64,000 nucleotides of DNA from Aquarana catesbeiana (Eukaryota; Chordata; Amphibia; Anura; Ranidae): NCBI RefSeq assembly GCF_042186555.1, contig NC_133333.1:222644757-222708756 (forward strand), written 5' to 3'. The position numbers and the translations under genes are program-made. The notes beneath the pieces are model-generated. The model searched no databases. It was not told the DNA's origin and saw only the letters and a program-made list of their open reading frames with translations. This document shows, one piece after another, positions 20,480 through 31,390 of this stretch (positions are counted from its first letter, which is position 1; each line of letters begins with the position of its first letter).

Positions 20480-21945
20480 GAGCAACACTTAGAGCCATAA
20501 TTACTGTCATCCCGAAAAGGGAAAGGGTCTGGTGCAGTGTAATACCTACCTCCAGATCTTGTTAAACATAGATCTAAAGTAAGTTAGTAAAATATTGGGG
20601 AGCAAATTACTCCCCCTTTATCTCCCAAGGAAACCATAAGGATTAAGTTGGTTTTGTACCCCAAAGAGAGGCTAAAGACAACACTACTAGACCCATCAAT
20701 GCTATTCACTGGGCACACACTAAGAAACTGCATACCATACTACTCTCAACTGACACCAAGAATGCCTTTGACCAGATACACTAGACCTATATGAAGGCAG
20801 TCATGGGCATCCTTGGTCTAGGTACAAACTTTTTCAAGTGGATTGATACAATTTGTTCCCTTCTGACTGCTATTGTTAGAATACTGTAAATGGTACACTA
20901 ACAGAGCCCTTTGAGCTGAATAATTGGATTAGACAGAATTTCCCGCTATGTGCTCTCTTTTCCATACTCTCTTTTGAACCTCTACCCCGCCAGATAAGAG
21001 CCAATTCCAATATTAAAGGAATCCACACCAAATATGGAGAACACAAAGTGGCAGGTTATGCCGATGATTTGTTGTTTTTCTTGACCCAGCTTCTGACATC
21101 CCTTCTGGCAGAATTTCATCTATACCATCAGATTTCCAACTTTAAAATGAATTGGCAAAAGTCAGAAGCTCTGAATGTTAATTTACCACCCACAATTTTC
21201 CACCAATTACAGGTCCTCTTTCAGTTCAAATGGTCCTCACACCATTTGTGTTCCTAAACAATATTTTGGAATTTATCTTACGCCTAACACTGGTGACATA
21301 TTCTTGGCTAATTTTCCTCCAATCATCACACAGCTCAGAAGGGACTTTCTCATGTGGTCCACGATGTTGCTCTTTTGATTTGGAAGGTGTAAAATGATAA
21401 AAATGAACGTTCACCTTGCATTTCATAGCTTTTCCAACCCCTCCCAATAAGAGTCCCTGGAGAGAGTTTCTGAAACTGCTCTGGGATGAGTTTGGGAATT
21501 TTCTCTGCTCAGGTAAAACACACCAAATCTCCCAAAAACTTCTGACCAGGCCTAAGGTTTTAGGTGGTATAGGCCTTCAGAATGTCTTTAAATATCATAC
21601 AGCAACACATACGTCCCATATTTTGAATCGGTGCCTCGGTGCCCTTGGTTGCACCAAGACATAGCCTGCCATCTATATCACCATCCGATTATTGGCGCAG
21701 CATTGTGCTTATTCTGGACTAACAAACTTCCAGTCCTGTTGGATTCCTTGTCGTCCAGGCAACTCTAGTAATAGGTCTTCAACATGGGTCATTTCTCTGA
21801 GCTATGCACAATGGCTCCTGTCATCAACAATATTTTTGTAGAGAAGGACACTGAGGATTTCTATCCGACATTCAAAATATGTTCAATCCCCCTCTCCCCT
21901 TGTGGAAAGCAATGAAAGTAAGACATTTTCTGACTCATAATTAGG
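20480..21945 (+). pseudogene. L1-type LINE ORF2 fragment (reverse transcriptase)
   Basis: Plus-strand frames, broken by many stops, reproduce the order of L1 ORF2: a VIPKEGKDP...LLN-type block near 20510-20580, the palm region near 20740-20850 (KNAFDQIH-like, GLGTNFFKWI), PLCALFSILSFEPLP-type sequence near 20950, the catalytic GYADDLLFF at about 21054-21080, MNWQKSEALNVNLPP at about 21150, and the thumb region at 21416-21660 (KLLTRPKVLGGIGLQNVFKY). Neither the endonuclease nor a 3' tail is present, so it is truncated at both ends. Confidence 0.8.
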
Positions 21946-21949
21946 GTAG

Positions 21950-22670
21950 GGTCTGTGTCGATATCTGCCCCAATTAAACTGCAATTAACTTCTATTTTAA
22001 GGCAATACTTTCTATTGATAAAATCACCTAGGCTGTTTTAGTTAGGCACAAATGCACATGTAGTGTGTCACCAGTAAGCCTCTTCTGCTATTATAATAGT
22101 ATCAAAATGCAGGTTAGAACCAGCAAAATATAGCCTTTTTCTCCTTATTTCTTGGTTAATGTTAGCAACACAAATCTGACAAGGGACATTTCTACACTTT
22201 ACCCAATGCTAAAAAAAATACCTTTATATACTTTAAAAGAGAACACCAGGTTCATAAAAAAAAAAAAAAAATGCAGCAAAAAACTTCTACACTAGTTTTT
22301 TGTAATGTAATGTTATTAAAATGTACTTTTCCATTTCAAGCTAAAATCGCTGTAATTTAAACATTTAAAAAAATTCAATGCAATATGGCAGAAAAGGAAG
22401 AAAATTAAAACTGCGCATAGGTAAAAATGTGTAAACAAAAGTGAAGCTGCAAGTTCCTATGTGTAACACAAACATAAGGTAAACAATTGGAAAAGTGTAA
22501 CTGCGCTAATGAAACAAGCTATACAAATGACAACTAGCCATCATATAGTGCAAAACCACGTGAAAGGTATATGAAACATATACATAGTACACGTCACTAA
22601 ACATATGCATTAAATGGACATACAAAAGTAAGTTTTCCATGTGCAACAGTGCAAATTACAGAGTAATAAA
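21950..22670. other. Unassigned A/T-rich sequence
   Basis: No gene or family is recognised. There is an A-run at about 22257-22271. Confidence 0.4.
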
Positions 22671-22673
22671 TTA

Positions 22674-23338
22674 AGTCCATAAAATTAATGGGATAAGTCA
22701 CCCAAGTGTTGATTAAGATGTGGAAAAAATCTTGATAACTGAGGATAAAGTGTTTGATCCACCACCACCAATGAAGATAATGGCCACTTACCAGAGACCC
22801 ATGACCCCCCACTACAGAGGGTCTGGGTAAGCTGTTAAAAATGGTTGCTCCGGACCACCACCAAGGAACCAGATAGTATCCCCCATCGCTGTTGTGTACC
22901 AGCAGGACAGGCTGTCTGTGGGCATCCGGCCGGTGACTTCTCTTCAGTCGTTCAACATTTTGATATTACATGTGAGTGTTTACATATTTTTACTTAATAA
23001 AACCTTATGATTTTACACTATTGGAACTCTCTTTTCCATTTATGGTCAACCACGTTGCTGAGAGTTTGATGCCCTGCCATTGTGCTATTTATCCATCTGA
23101 CATCGAGGCCTCCAATATTTCATCGTAGCGATACTATCTGGTTCCTTGGTGGTGGTCCGGAGCAACCATTTTTAACAACTTACCCAGACCCTCTGTAGTG
23201 AGGGTTTATGGGTCTCTGGTAAGTGGCCATTATCTTCATTGGTGGTGGTGGATCAAACACTTTATCCTCAGTTATCAAGATTTTTTCCACATCTTAATCT
23301 TAAACACTTGGGTGACTTATCCCATTAATTTTTTGGAC
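22674..23338. mobile_element. Fold-back element with arms of about 207 bp
   Basis: The left arm 22674-22880 (ATTAATGGGATAAGTCACCC to CCAAGGAACCAGATAGTATC) is nearly the exact reverse complement of 23130-23338. The spacer (22881-23129) has an AATAAA-like motif near 22998 and no coding sequence. Arms this long and similar indicate a fold-back or hairpin-ended transposon, or a recent inverted duplication. A TTA MITE fragment abuts the right side. Confidence 0.85.
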
Positions 23339-23516
23339 AAACTGATTTTTTGACCGGACTCAAATCCGTCGGAAAGATTTGAAACATGTTTTATTTCTAG
23401 GACTGTCTGACTTTTGGGAAAAAAAAGTCCGCTGGAGCCCACACGGTCGAATTGTCCGACGGGGTCCGGTCTGCCGGACCTAGTCCATCGAAAAGTCTGC
23501 TCGTGTGTACGTGGCA
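23339..23516. mobile_element. TTA-targeting MITE, right-hand fragment
   Basis: Ends GCTCGTGTGTACGTGGCA followed by TTA at 23517-23519. Contains the ACATGTTTTATTTCTAGG block shared with the copy at 10384. The left half is missing where it meets the fold-back arm. Confidence 0.7.
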
Positions 23517-23519
23517 TTA

Positions 23520-24446
23520 TACTTTAAGTACAGAGTATCATGTGAATAGTTTTTAAGATATACTTTCAAAATATAATTTGTTATACAGTTTCTTTGTTAT
23601 TCTTTCTGATTAATTTCAAAGCAATTACAGGCAAAAAGTTTTTTTTCTGCTTATTAAGCACATACTGAGTTTTCAAACAACCAAAGTCAGCTGTAAAAAG
23701 TTCAGAAAAATGTACACTTAGAACATCAGGGACTGTGTCTCTGAAGGCCAGAACACTATAACTACAAACTGTGCTAAGCATGATCAGAAATACTTTCCAT
23801 ATCATTTAGAGCTGTAGCATATATTATGATTTTGTAGATTATTTTGTTACTTTCTTAGCCTTTAGCTTAAGTGGAACAGACAGCGGAATTCACAAGCAGC
23901 TGGCCAAAATATAAGTATGGAAACTGTCAATCATTTTGTTATATAATATATGGTCAGGTTTTTTTTTTTTACCTTGCATCAAAAAGATCTAATGAGCTTG
24001 ATCATCAGTAGCAGGAATATGAAATGATTATCTTAATGTTTTAAAGCCACAAAGGTACTTTGCTAAATACATTTTAGATAAGTGTTAAACTGCAATCTGC
24101 AATCTCTAATCAGATGTACAGTAAATGCAATGCTGTTTTACCTTCCATCACTTTTTATCTTATAATGTGATATAATTCACGGCACTACCTTTGCAATGGG
24201 ACTGAATTTCAGTACTGATTGATTTGATTTCTTGATTGTAGATGCTATTTGTCTTCATATGAATCTATAGAAATTATGTTGATTTTGACTGCCAAAAATG
24301 TGCTCACTTTTCAATTGATTTTAGCAAACAACACGGGTCTTTTCTTACTTTGGTCACTTTTCTGTGATTACACCTTACACAAAACCACATACTACAACTT
24401 GCTTGCATTACAGTTGAAAGTTGGGGAATATAAAATCAGACACAGT
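23520..24446. other. Unassigned A/T-rich sequence
   Basis: No feature is supported over about 0.9 kb. The short frames have no domains. Confidence 0.45.
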
Positions 24447-24450
24447 ATAT

Positions 24451-25382
24451 CCACTTGCTGACCAGGCCTTTTCTGGCACTTTTTGTTTATAAGTTTAAAT
24501 CAATATTTTTTCTAGAAAATTACTTATAACCCCCAAACATTGTATGTGTATTTTTTTAAAATCAGAGACCCTACGGAATAAAATTACAATCACTGCTATT
24601 TTTTACTTCACACTGTATTTGCGCAGTGGTTTTTCAAACACAGTTTAAAAAAAGAAAAATAAATTTTGATGAATGAAAAAAAAACAAAAACAAAACGCAA
24701 TATATATATATATATATATATATACCCCAATTTTTTATATAACATGAAAGATGATGGTACGCAGAGTAAAATGATACCTAACATGTCATGCTTTAAAATT
24801 GCTCGTGGAATGGCGACAAACGATGGTACTTAAAAATCTCCATTGGCGACTCTTTAAACGCCTGTAGAGTTACAGAGGAGGTCTGGTGCTAGAATTATTG
24901 CTCTTGCTCTAACGTTTGCAGCAATACCTCACATGTGTGGTGCAAGCACCGTTTAAACATGCGTGTGTGTTTTGATCTTTTGCTTAAAAAAAAAATTGTT
25001 TACTTCCGCCCTAGACTGGAAGTGACGTCAAGACATCACTCTGGTCCTCCAAGGTCATAGAGGCGATCAAAAATGGTCTAGTCTTTTATCCCCTCTGTGA
25101 CCAGCCGGCCACACCGTCAGATTGTTTCTCGGGCTAGCCGGAGGAAACGGTAAGCCCAAGAAACACCGCTGTGGGATGAGGGGAACTTCCCCTCCTGCAG
25201 CTTCTGAAAGTGTTCCAGTGGCTTATGAGCCAATTGAAACACTTTCATGAGTGACCCAGCCACCGGCTAAAATAAAAAAAAAAAAAACAATACCGGGGTT
25301 ATAGCTGATAGCTTTAGCCATAATCCTGGTAAACTACTTTTAAACCGCAACGTATATATGTGTATTGCGGTCGGCAAGTGGA
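24451..25382. mobile_element. piggyBac-like non-autonomous element, complete
   Basis: A 932-bp element with inverted ends CCACTTGCTGACC at 24451 and GGTCGGCAAGTGG ending at 25382, flanked on both sides by ATAT (a 4-bp duplication, the piggyBac length, though TTAA is the canonical target). The interior shares blocks with the family in reverse orientation (CCCCAAACATTGTATGTG, CTGTAGAGTTACAGAGGAGG). It contains a (TA)n run at 24700-24724. No transposase. Confidence 0.75.
24700..24724. repeat. (TA)n microsatellite
   Basis: Perfect TA repeats of about 12 units inside the piggyBac-like element. Confidence 0.95.
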
Positions 25383-25445
25383 TATTTTGGCATATTGGGC
25401 AATATAAAAGTGGTATTAAATGATTAAATTGCAGCTTACCATTTC

Positions 25446-26225
25446 TTTTTTTTTTTTCAAATCTTTTATTTAGCAAAAGACAGGATCCATAGCATCAAAG
25501 CAGTAAAGATAAAGAACACGTTAGGTACAATTTAGCAATGTAGTACTTCCATATTACTAACTTCAGATACGAGGCAGTGGCAGGAATCACGTGTATTACT
25601 GGAGTCTGTACCATACCTTACAGCACTAGCCTGTATCTTCACTAAATAAACATTGTATGCTTGTGAAAATAGAGGGAGGCCAATTTTTCAGAACCGAATG
25701 ACAACAAGAAAAGATTCCATGAATCCTGCCTCAACCAAGAAAAGTATTAAAGAGAGAGTAGTAAAGGAAATTGATAAACGATGAAAAGGGGAAGAGGGGG
25801 GAGAAGGAGGGAAGAAAAAGGAAGGGGGGGGATCGGGGGGGCAACAGAGGGAATATGGATTCGCGGAGTGTTTAAGATTCATGATAAGGTGAATTATTCA
25901 CTTCCATCAGAGTTCGCATATCACTCACGAGATATGTATTATGGGATCAGTCGGCAGTATCTCTTTCGAATAATGCCTTTCCCTTGTTAGAGAAGACAAA
26001 CAAGTTCCACAGAGTGCAGGTTTTGTAATATCGTTCATGTTGGTGCCTTGATGAAAGGACAAGGTCCTCCATTTTGTTTATCTGCTCTACTTTACGCAGC
26101 CAGAAGCCAATGGTCGGTGGATGCGGGGATTTCCAATTGAGAGGGATACACATCTTGCCAGCGTCAAGGAGGTGGCGAATAATGGATTTCTTGTAAACTT
26201 TTTCTGGGATATTGGAGGCATGGAG
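25446..26225 (-). pseudogene. L1-type LINE 3' end (ORF2 C-terminus and 3'UTR)
   Basis: On the minus strand the 3' end is marked by a T-run at about 25446-25459. A polypurine-rich 3'UTR follows (25780-25850 on the plus strand), and then the ORF2 C-terminus (25960-26225): IPEKVYKKSIIRHLLDAGKM, CIPLNWKSPHPPTIGFWLRK and VEQINKMEDLVLS, the standard tail of frog L1-type ORF2. The coding sequence appears to continue upstream at 28499-28618, separated by 2.27 kb of younger insertions. Confidence 0.75.
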
Positions 26226-26390
26226 AAGAAATTACAACAACAAAGTTCCTAAAGCGCTACAACACTTGGGACTGTATGGTGTAACTGCAATAAAGAATTT
26301 TGAGGCAATGATTGTGGCTAGAACTCAATGCAGCCAATACAACATTGAAAAAATGCAAAGCAGACAAAAACACACAACACTATACACACG

Positions 26391-26811
26391 GTTGGATTTT
26401 CCGATGGAAAATGTTTGATGGGAACCTTTTGTTGGAAATTCCGACCATGTGTAGGCTCCATCGGACATTTTCCATCGGAATTTCCGTCGCACAAAATTTG
26501 AGATCTGGATCTCAAATTTTCCAACAACAAAATCCGCTCGCATAAATTCCGATCGCGTGTACACAATTCCGACGCACAAAGTTCCACGCATGCTCGGAAT
26601 CAACCAGAAGAGCCGCACTGGCTATTAAACTTCATTTTTCTCGGCTCGTCGTATGTGTTTTACGTCACCATGTTCTTGACGTTCGCAATTTCCGACCAAC
26701 TTTGTGTGACTGTGTGTATGCAAGACAAGTTTGAGCCAACATCCGTCTGAAAAAATCCATGGATTTTGTTGTCGGAATGTCCGATAAATGTCCGATTGTG
26801 TGTACGGGGCG
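26391..26811 (+). mobile_element. TTA-targeting MITE, left end eroded
   Basis: Reads TATACACACGGTTGG at the left and CGATTGTGTGTACGGGGC at the right, followed by TAA at 26812-26814. Shares every internal block with the reference copy at 16861 in the same orientation. Its right boundary lies directly against the fold-back element. Confidence 0.75.
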
Positions 26812-26814
26812 TAA

Positions 26815-27638
26815 GTGTGGCGATCTATGAGTAAAATCCAATAGATACTGTTGCACAAATGATGCTAACTGGTTTGAATGAATAATAGTGTTTATTCCAT
26901 CGTGATATCAACGGGCTGATACAAGTCTGAAATATTTAATAAAATGAGAAAGCAAAAAAATTGCAAAAGTTAAAATTAAAATCTTTAACCAAAATATTGT
27001 TCAAACGTTACCACTGATGACCTCAGAGTAGGTGGAGGGGTTGACAACCATCCGGAAGGCTAGCTGGGAAGACTGTGGGGACACCCATGACCCTGCCAAA
27101 GGATGGAAAAGAAATCCAATGCCCAGGACGAAAAAAGCCCACTGGCTGCGGGCTGGTATGGTTAATTCAGCCAGCTCCTAAGGTGTTAACGATGCCGCTC
27201 CGTGCGGAGGAGTCACAAGGCTGTGGTGGTCTAGACTGAGGAGATGTAAACAGTCTGTAGGTAGATGAGGGCTGGTAAATGGCAGATGAAATGAATGAAA
27301 CCTAGAAAGTGGCAAGGATCAGGGAGCCAGAAAGACAGAGAAGCCAAGCAAAGTCGAGGCTCCTAGCGTTCCTGAGCGCCTGTGGTGACATCAATGCTGT
27401 GCCGGAGGTGAAAGGGAAGACTTCCTACGGTCTGCTAGTGGAACGCTGTTCTGTTGCCATGACTTACATGTTTTGCACATATGCGCTTTGTCAATCTTTG
27501 CTTTCTCATTTTGTTAAATATTTCAGATTTGTATCAGCCCGTCGATATCACGATGGAATAAACACTATTATTCATTCAAACCAGTTAGCATCATTTGTGC
27601 AACAGTATCTATTGGATTTTACTCATAGAGTGCCACAC
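26815..27638. mobile_element. Fold-back element with arms of about 145 bp
   Basis: The left arm 26815-26960 (GTGTGGCGATCTATGAGTAA ... GTGTTTATTCCATCGTGATA) is the reverse complement of about 27495-27638. The spacer is about 530 bp and contains a 126-codon plus-strand frame that resembles nothing I know. TTA MITEs lie flush against both termini in direct orientation. Confidence 0.8.
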
Positions 27639-27641
27639 TTA

Positions 27642-28053
27642 TGCCGCATACACACGGTCGGACTTTCCGACAGGAAATGTTGGATGTGAGCTTGTTGACG
27701 GAAAGTCCGACCGTGTGTATGCTCCATCGAACATTTGCTGTCGGAATTTCCGGCCACAAATGTTTGAGAGCAGTTTCTCAAATTTTCCGACAACTTCACT
27801 TGTTGTCGGAAAGTCCAATCGTGTGTACACAAGTCTGTCGCATAAAAGCTCACGCATGCTCGGAATCAAGCAGAAGGAGCCGCACTGGCTATTGAACTTC
27901 CTTTTTCTCAGCTTGTCATACATCTTGTACGTCACAGCGTTCTTGACGTTCGGAATTTCCGACATTTGTGTGACCGTGTGTATGCAAGACAACATTCTTC
28001 GGAAAAAAATCCACGGTTTTGTTGTCAGAAAATCCGATCGTGTGTACATGGCA
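27642..28053 (+). mobile_element. TTA-targeting MITE, complete
   Basis: Begins TGCCGCATACACACGGTCGG after TTA (27639-27641) and ends ATCGTGTGTACATGGCA before TGA, a one-base variant of the expected duplication. Same orientation and content as the copies at 16861 and 26391. Confidence 0.8.
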
Positions 28054-28069
28054 TGATGCTGTTATGTTA

Positions 28070-28489
28070 GTTGTGCGTTTGTTGGCGGAAAGTCCAGCTA
28101 TGTGTAGGTTCCATCGAACATTTGTTGTTGGAATTTCCCCCAACAAATGTTGGCTAGCAGGTTCTCAAATTTTCCGCCAACAAATTTTTGTTGTCGGACT
28201 TTCCGATTGTGTGTACATAAGTCCGTCGCACAAAAGTCCACTCATGCTCGGAATCAAGTACGAGCCGGAAGCACTCGGTCTTGTAAAACTAGCGTTCGTA
28301 ATAGAGATATCACATGACTATTGAACTTCCTTTTTATCGGCTCGCCGTACGTCTTGTACGTCACTATGTTTGTAATTGTTGGCCAACATTTGTGTGACCG
28401 TGTGCATGCAAGACAGGTTGGAGCCAGCAAACTTCGAACAAAATTCCACGGTTTTGTTGTGGGAAAAGTCTGATCGTGTGTACGGGGCA
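28070..28489 (+). mobile_element. TTA-targeting MITE, left end eroded
   Basis: Follows the previous copy almost directly. The right end, GATCGTGTGTACGGGGCA, is followed by TTA at 28490-28492. It carries an extra short insertion (around 28262-28320) relative to the reference copy. Confidence 0.7.
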
Positions 28490-28498
28490 TTAGTATGT

Positions 28499-28618
28499 TT
28501 TTGTATGGAGAAGAAAGAAGGCTGGGTCGTCTGGTATCGGTCTTTCCATGAATTTTTGTATGGTGTGATGAACCGTTTTCCAGAATTGCTCGAGTTTGGT
28601 GCATGACCAGAAAATGTG
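28499..28618 (-). pseudogene. L1-type LINE ORF2 fragment, continuation of the 25.4-26.2 kb piece
   Basis: On the minus strand it encodes HIFWSCTKLEQFWKTVHHTI and PIPDDPAFFLLHTKTY, the Cys/His-containing segment that immediately precedes the C-terminal tail in L1-type ORF2. Orientation and order match the fragment ending at 26225. It is bounded on both sides by MITE insertions. Confidence 0.7.
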
Positions 28619-28621
28619 TAA

Positions 28622-28665
28622 TGCCCCGTACACACGGTCGGACTTTATTCGGACATTCCGACAAC
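28622..28665 (+). mobile_element. TTA-targeting MITE, left terminus only
   Basis: TGCCCCGTACACACGGTCGG after TAA (28619-28621), the best preserved copy of the family terminus. Similarity ends within about 45 bp. Confidence 0.75.
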
Positions 28666-28907
28666 AGACACAGCACGTCACGGGTCCTCCAGACACAGCG
28701 CGTCACGGAAGGGGCAAAGGGCCAATCACAGCTGCCCTTTACCACATGATCGCTCCATTCAATGACGGAGCGATCACTTGTCAACAAACCAGAGCTTTTC
28801 TGGTGCAGCTCTTCCCCTCTCCTCGCAGTGATCAGTACAGTGTGCGAGGAGAGAAGGGAGCCGGGTGCAGCAGCGCTGTGGGCTGTCTCTGGAATGCCCA
28901 CAGTGCT

Positions 28908-29690
28908 GATCTGTGCCCATCCATGCTACATACCTGGCTCATCCATGCTCCACATGTGCTGAAAACATGCCTCATATGTGCCCATCCATGGTCCACATGT
29001 GCTGAAAACATGCCTCATATGTGCCCATCAATGCTCCATATGTGCCCATCTGTACTCCATCCATCCCTGGCTCATCCGTGCTCCATCCATCCATGCTCCA
29101 TCCATCCCTGGCTCATCCATGCTCCACGCATCCCTGGCTCATCTGTGCTCATTCATACTCAATCCGTGCTCCATCCCTGGCTCATCCTTGCTCTATCCAT
29201 CTCTGGCTCATCAATGCTCCATTCATCCCTGGCTCATCCATGCTCCATCCATCCCTGACTTATCCGTGCTCCATCCATCCCTGGCTCATCTGTGCTCATC
29301 CATGCTCAATCCGTGCTCATCCATCCCTGGCTCATCCATGCTCCATCCATTCCTGGCTCATCCATGCTCCATTCATCCCTGGCTCATCCGTGCTCCATCC
29401 ATCTGTGCTCATCCATGCTCCATCCATCCCTGGCTCATCTGTGCGCCATCCATGCTCATCCATGCTCAATTCGTGCTCATCCATGCTCAATCCATGCTCA
29501 TCCATGCGCCATCCATGCTCATCCATGCGCCATCCATGCTCATCCATGCCAATCCATGGCTCATTCATGTTCATCCATGCCTCATCTGTGCTCATCCTTG
29601 CCACAGCCTTGCCAAATCAGTGCTCATCCGTGCCACATCAGTTCTCATCTATGCTGAATCCCTGCCACTACAGTGCCCATCAGTGAATCA
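28908..29690. repeat. Compound minisatellite, 26-bp unit and shorter sub-units
   Basis: A C/T-rich array of CATGCTCCATCCATCCCTGG-type units (about 26 bp, with CTCATC) grades into 21-bp CATGCTCATCCATGCGCCATC and 12-bp sub-units. All three plus-strand frames stay open for 120-280 codons because stop codons are rare in the unit, not because of selection. It forms the inner part of a piggyBac-like sequence that ends at 30917. Confidence 0.85.
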
Positions 29691-30917
29691 CAAAAGTGTA
29701 ATAGGTAGTCAAATTAGATTTGAAATGTATGTCCATGATGGTGCTCCCTGCATGTTGGGCCTCTGTATGTGCCCCGGCTGTGGAAAAGTCTCCCACATGT
29801 GGTATCGCCATACTCAGGAGGAGTAGCAGAATATATATTGGGGGTAATTTTTGCTATGTACATGCTTTGTGTTAGAAATATCTTATAAATGGACAACTTT
29901 CTGTAAAAAAAAAAAAATGCATTTTCATTTTCTTTCCATGTTTTCCAAAAACATGGAAAAAAGGACAAGTTCAAAAGACTCATCATGCCTTATAGAATAT
30001 ATGTTGGGGTGATTACTTTCCAAAATGGGGTCATTTTGTGGGCATTTCCATTGTCCTGGTGCTCTAGGGCCTTCAAAAGTGTATGAGGTAGTCAAAAAAT
30101 GAAATGTGTAATTTACGCCCCTAGAACGCCTAATGTTGCTCCCTGCATGTTGGGCCTCTGTATGTAGCCACGCTGTGTATAAGTCTCACACGTGTGGTAT
30201 CGCCATACTCAGGAGGAGTAGTAGAATGTGTTTTGGGGTATAATTTGTGGTATGCATATGCTGTGTGAGAGCAATAACCTGTTAATATGACAATTCTGTG
30301 GAAAAAATTAAAATAAAATCTTCATGTTGCAAAGAATTGTGGGAAAAAATTACAACTTCAAAAAACTCACAATGCCTCTTACTAAATACCTTGGATTGTC
30401 TAATTTCCAAAAAAGGGTCATTTGGGGGGTATTTGTACTTTCCTGGCTTTTTAGTGTCTCAAGAATTGAGATAGGCTGTCAGTACATCAGGTGTGATCAG
30501 GTAAGATCAATTTTCAGTGATTGGCACCATAGGTTGTAGACTCTATAACTTTCACAAAGACCAAATAATATACACCGATTTTGGTTATGTTTACCAAATA
30601 TATGTGGCAGTATAAATTGTGGCCAAAATTTATGAAGAAAAATGACTAATTTGCAAAATTTTAAAGCCGAAACAAAGAAAAAATTTTTTTTTTTACAAAT
30701 ATTTCGTTCTTTTTTCATTTATAGCGCAAAATATAAAAATCCCAGTGGTGATCAAATACAACCAAAAGAAAGCTCTATTTGTGTGAAAAAAGGACAAAAA
30801 ATTCATATGGGTAGCATGTTGCCTGTCTGAGTAATTGTCATTCAAAATGTGAGAGCACTGAAAGCTGAAAATTGGTCTGGTTAGGAAGGGGGTTTAAGTG
30901 CCCAGTGTGCAAGCGGT
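29691..30917 (+). mobile_element. piggyBac-like non-autonomous sequence, right part
   Basis: Two partial copies of a module with CATGTGGTATCGCCATACTC (29798 and about 30198) are followed by the right-end segment: TTTATAGCGCAAAATA, GTGATCAAATAC, AAAGAAAGCTCTATTTGTG and a terminal GTGCAAGCGGTTAG. The same modules occur at 58.2-59.3 kb and, inverted, at 31.4-31.9 kb. No transposase sequence is seen. Confidence 0.6.
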
Positions 30918-31190
30918 TAGGGTCCTTTCACACTGGGGCGGTTTGCAGGCGCTATTGCACTAATAATAGCGCCTGCAAACCGATCCGAAAGTGCCGCTGC
31001 TTTCATTCCAGTGTGAAAGCCCCGAGGGCTTTCACACTGGAGCGATGCGCTGGCAGGACGGTAAAAAAAGTCCTGCCAGCAGCATCTTCGGAGCGGTGAA
31101 GGAGCGGAGTGTATACCGCCCCTTCACCGCTCCTGCCCATTGAAATCAATGGGACGGCGCGGCTATACCGCCGGCAAAGCGCCTCTGCAG
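30918..31190. mobile_element. MITE rich in hairpins
   Basis: Contains a hairpin with an 18-bp perfect stem, CGGTTTGCAGGCGCTATT / AATAGCGCCTGCAAACCG, around an 8-base loop (30941-30984), plus CTTTCACACTGG / CCAGTGTGAAAG inverted pairs and a GAGCGGTGAAGGAGCGG / CCCTTCACCGCTCC pair. Looks like a compact non-autonomous DNA element; the superfamily is unclear. Confidence 0.65.
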
Positions 31191-31390
31191 AGTAAATACT
31201 GCAGTGCAGGAGCAATACTATGCTCCTTCTGAAAATGCTAGTTGCCTGACTCATGCTGAACTGCCAGTTTCAATACTTTAAGGCACTGATCCAGAATAAG
31301 CATGCAGATAAGGATGTCTGACCTTTCTCTAGGTTTCCTGATCTGTTGAGGGAGTATTAAAGCCAGAGGTTTAGCATAACAGCTAATTAA

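Noticed and set aside
23581..23805. 74-codon minus-strand frame with a hydrophobic start
   Set aside because: Random A/T-rich frame; no family signature and no repeat partner.
27309..27689. 126-codon plus-strand frame in the fold-back spacer
   Set aside because: No recognisable domain; its end lies in the inverted arm and the flanking MITE, so coding is unlikely.
28254..28901. 215-codon minus-strand frame
   Set aside because: It crosses MITE termini and a LINE fragment; no domain is recognised.
28596..29826. Overlapping long His/Cys/Ser/Pro-rich frames on the plus strand
   Set aside because: All three frames are open at once in a stop-poor tandem array; no start context, splice structure or domain.
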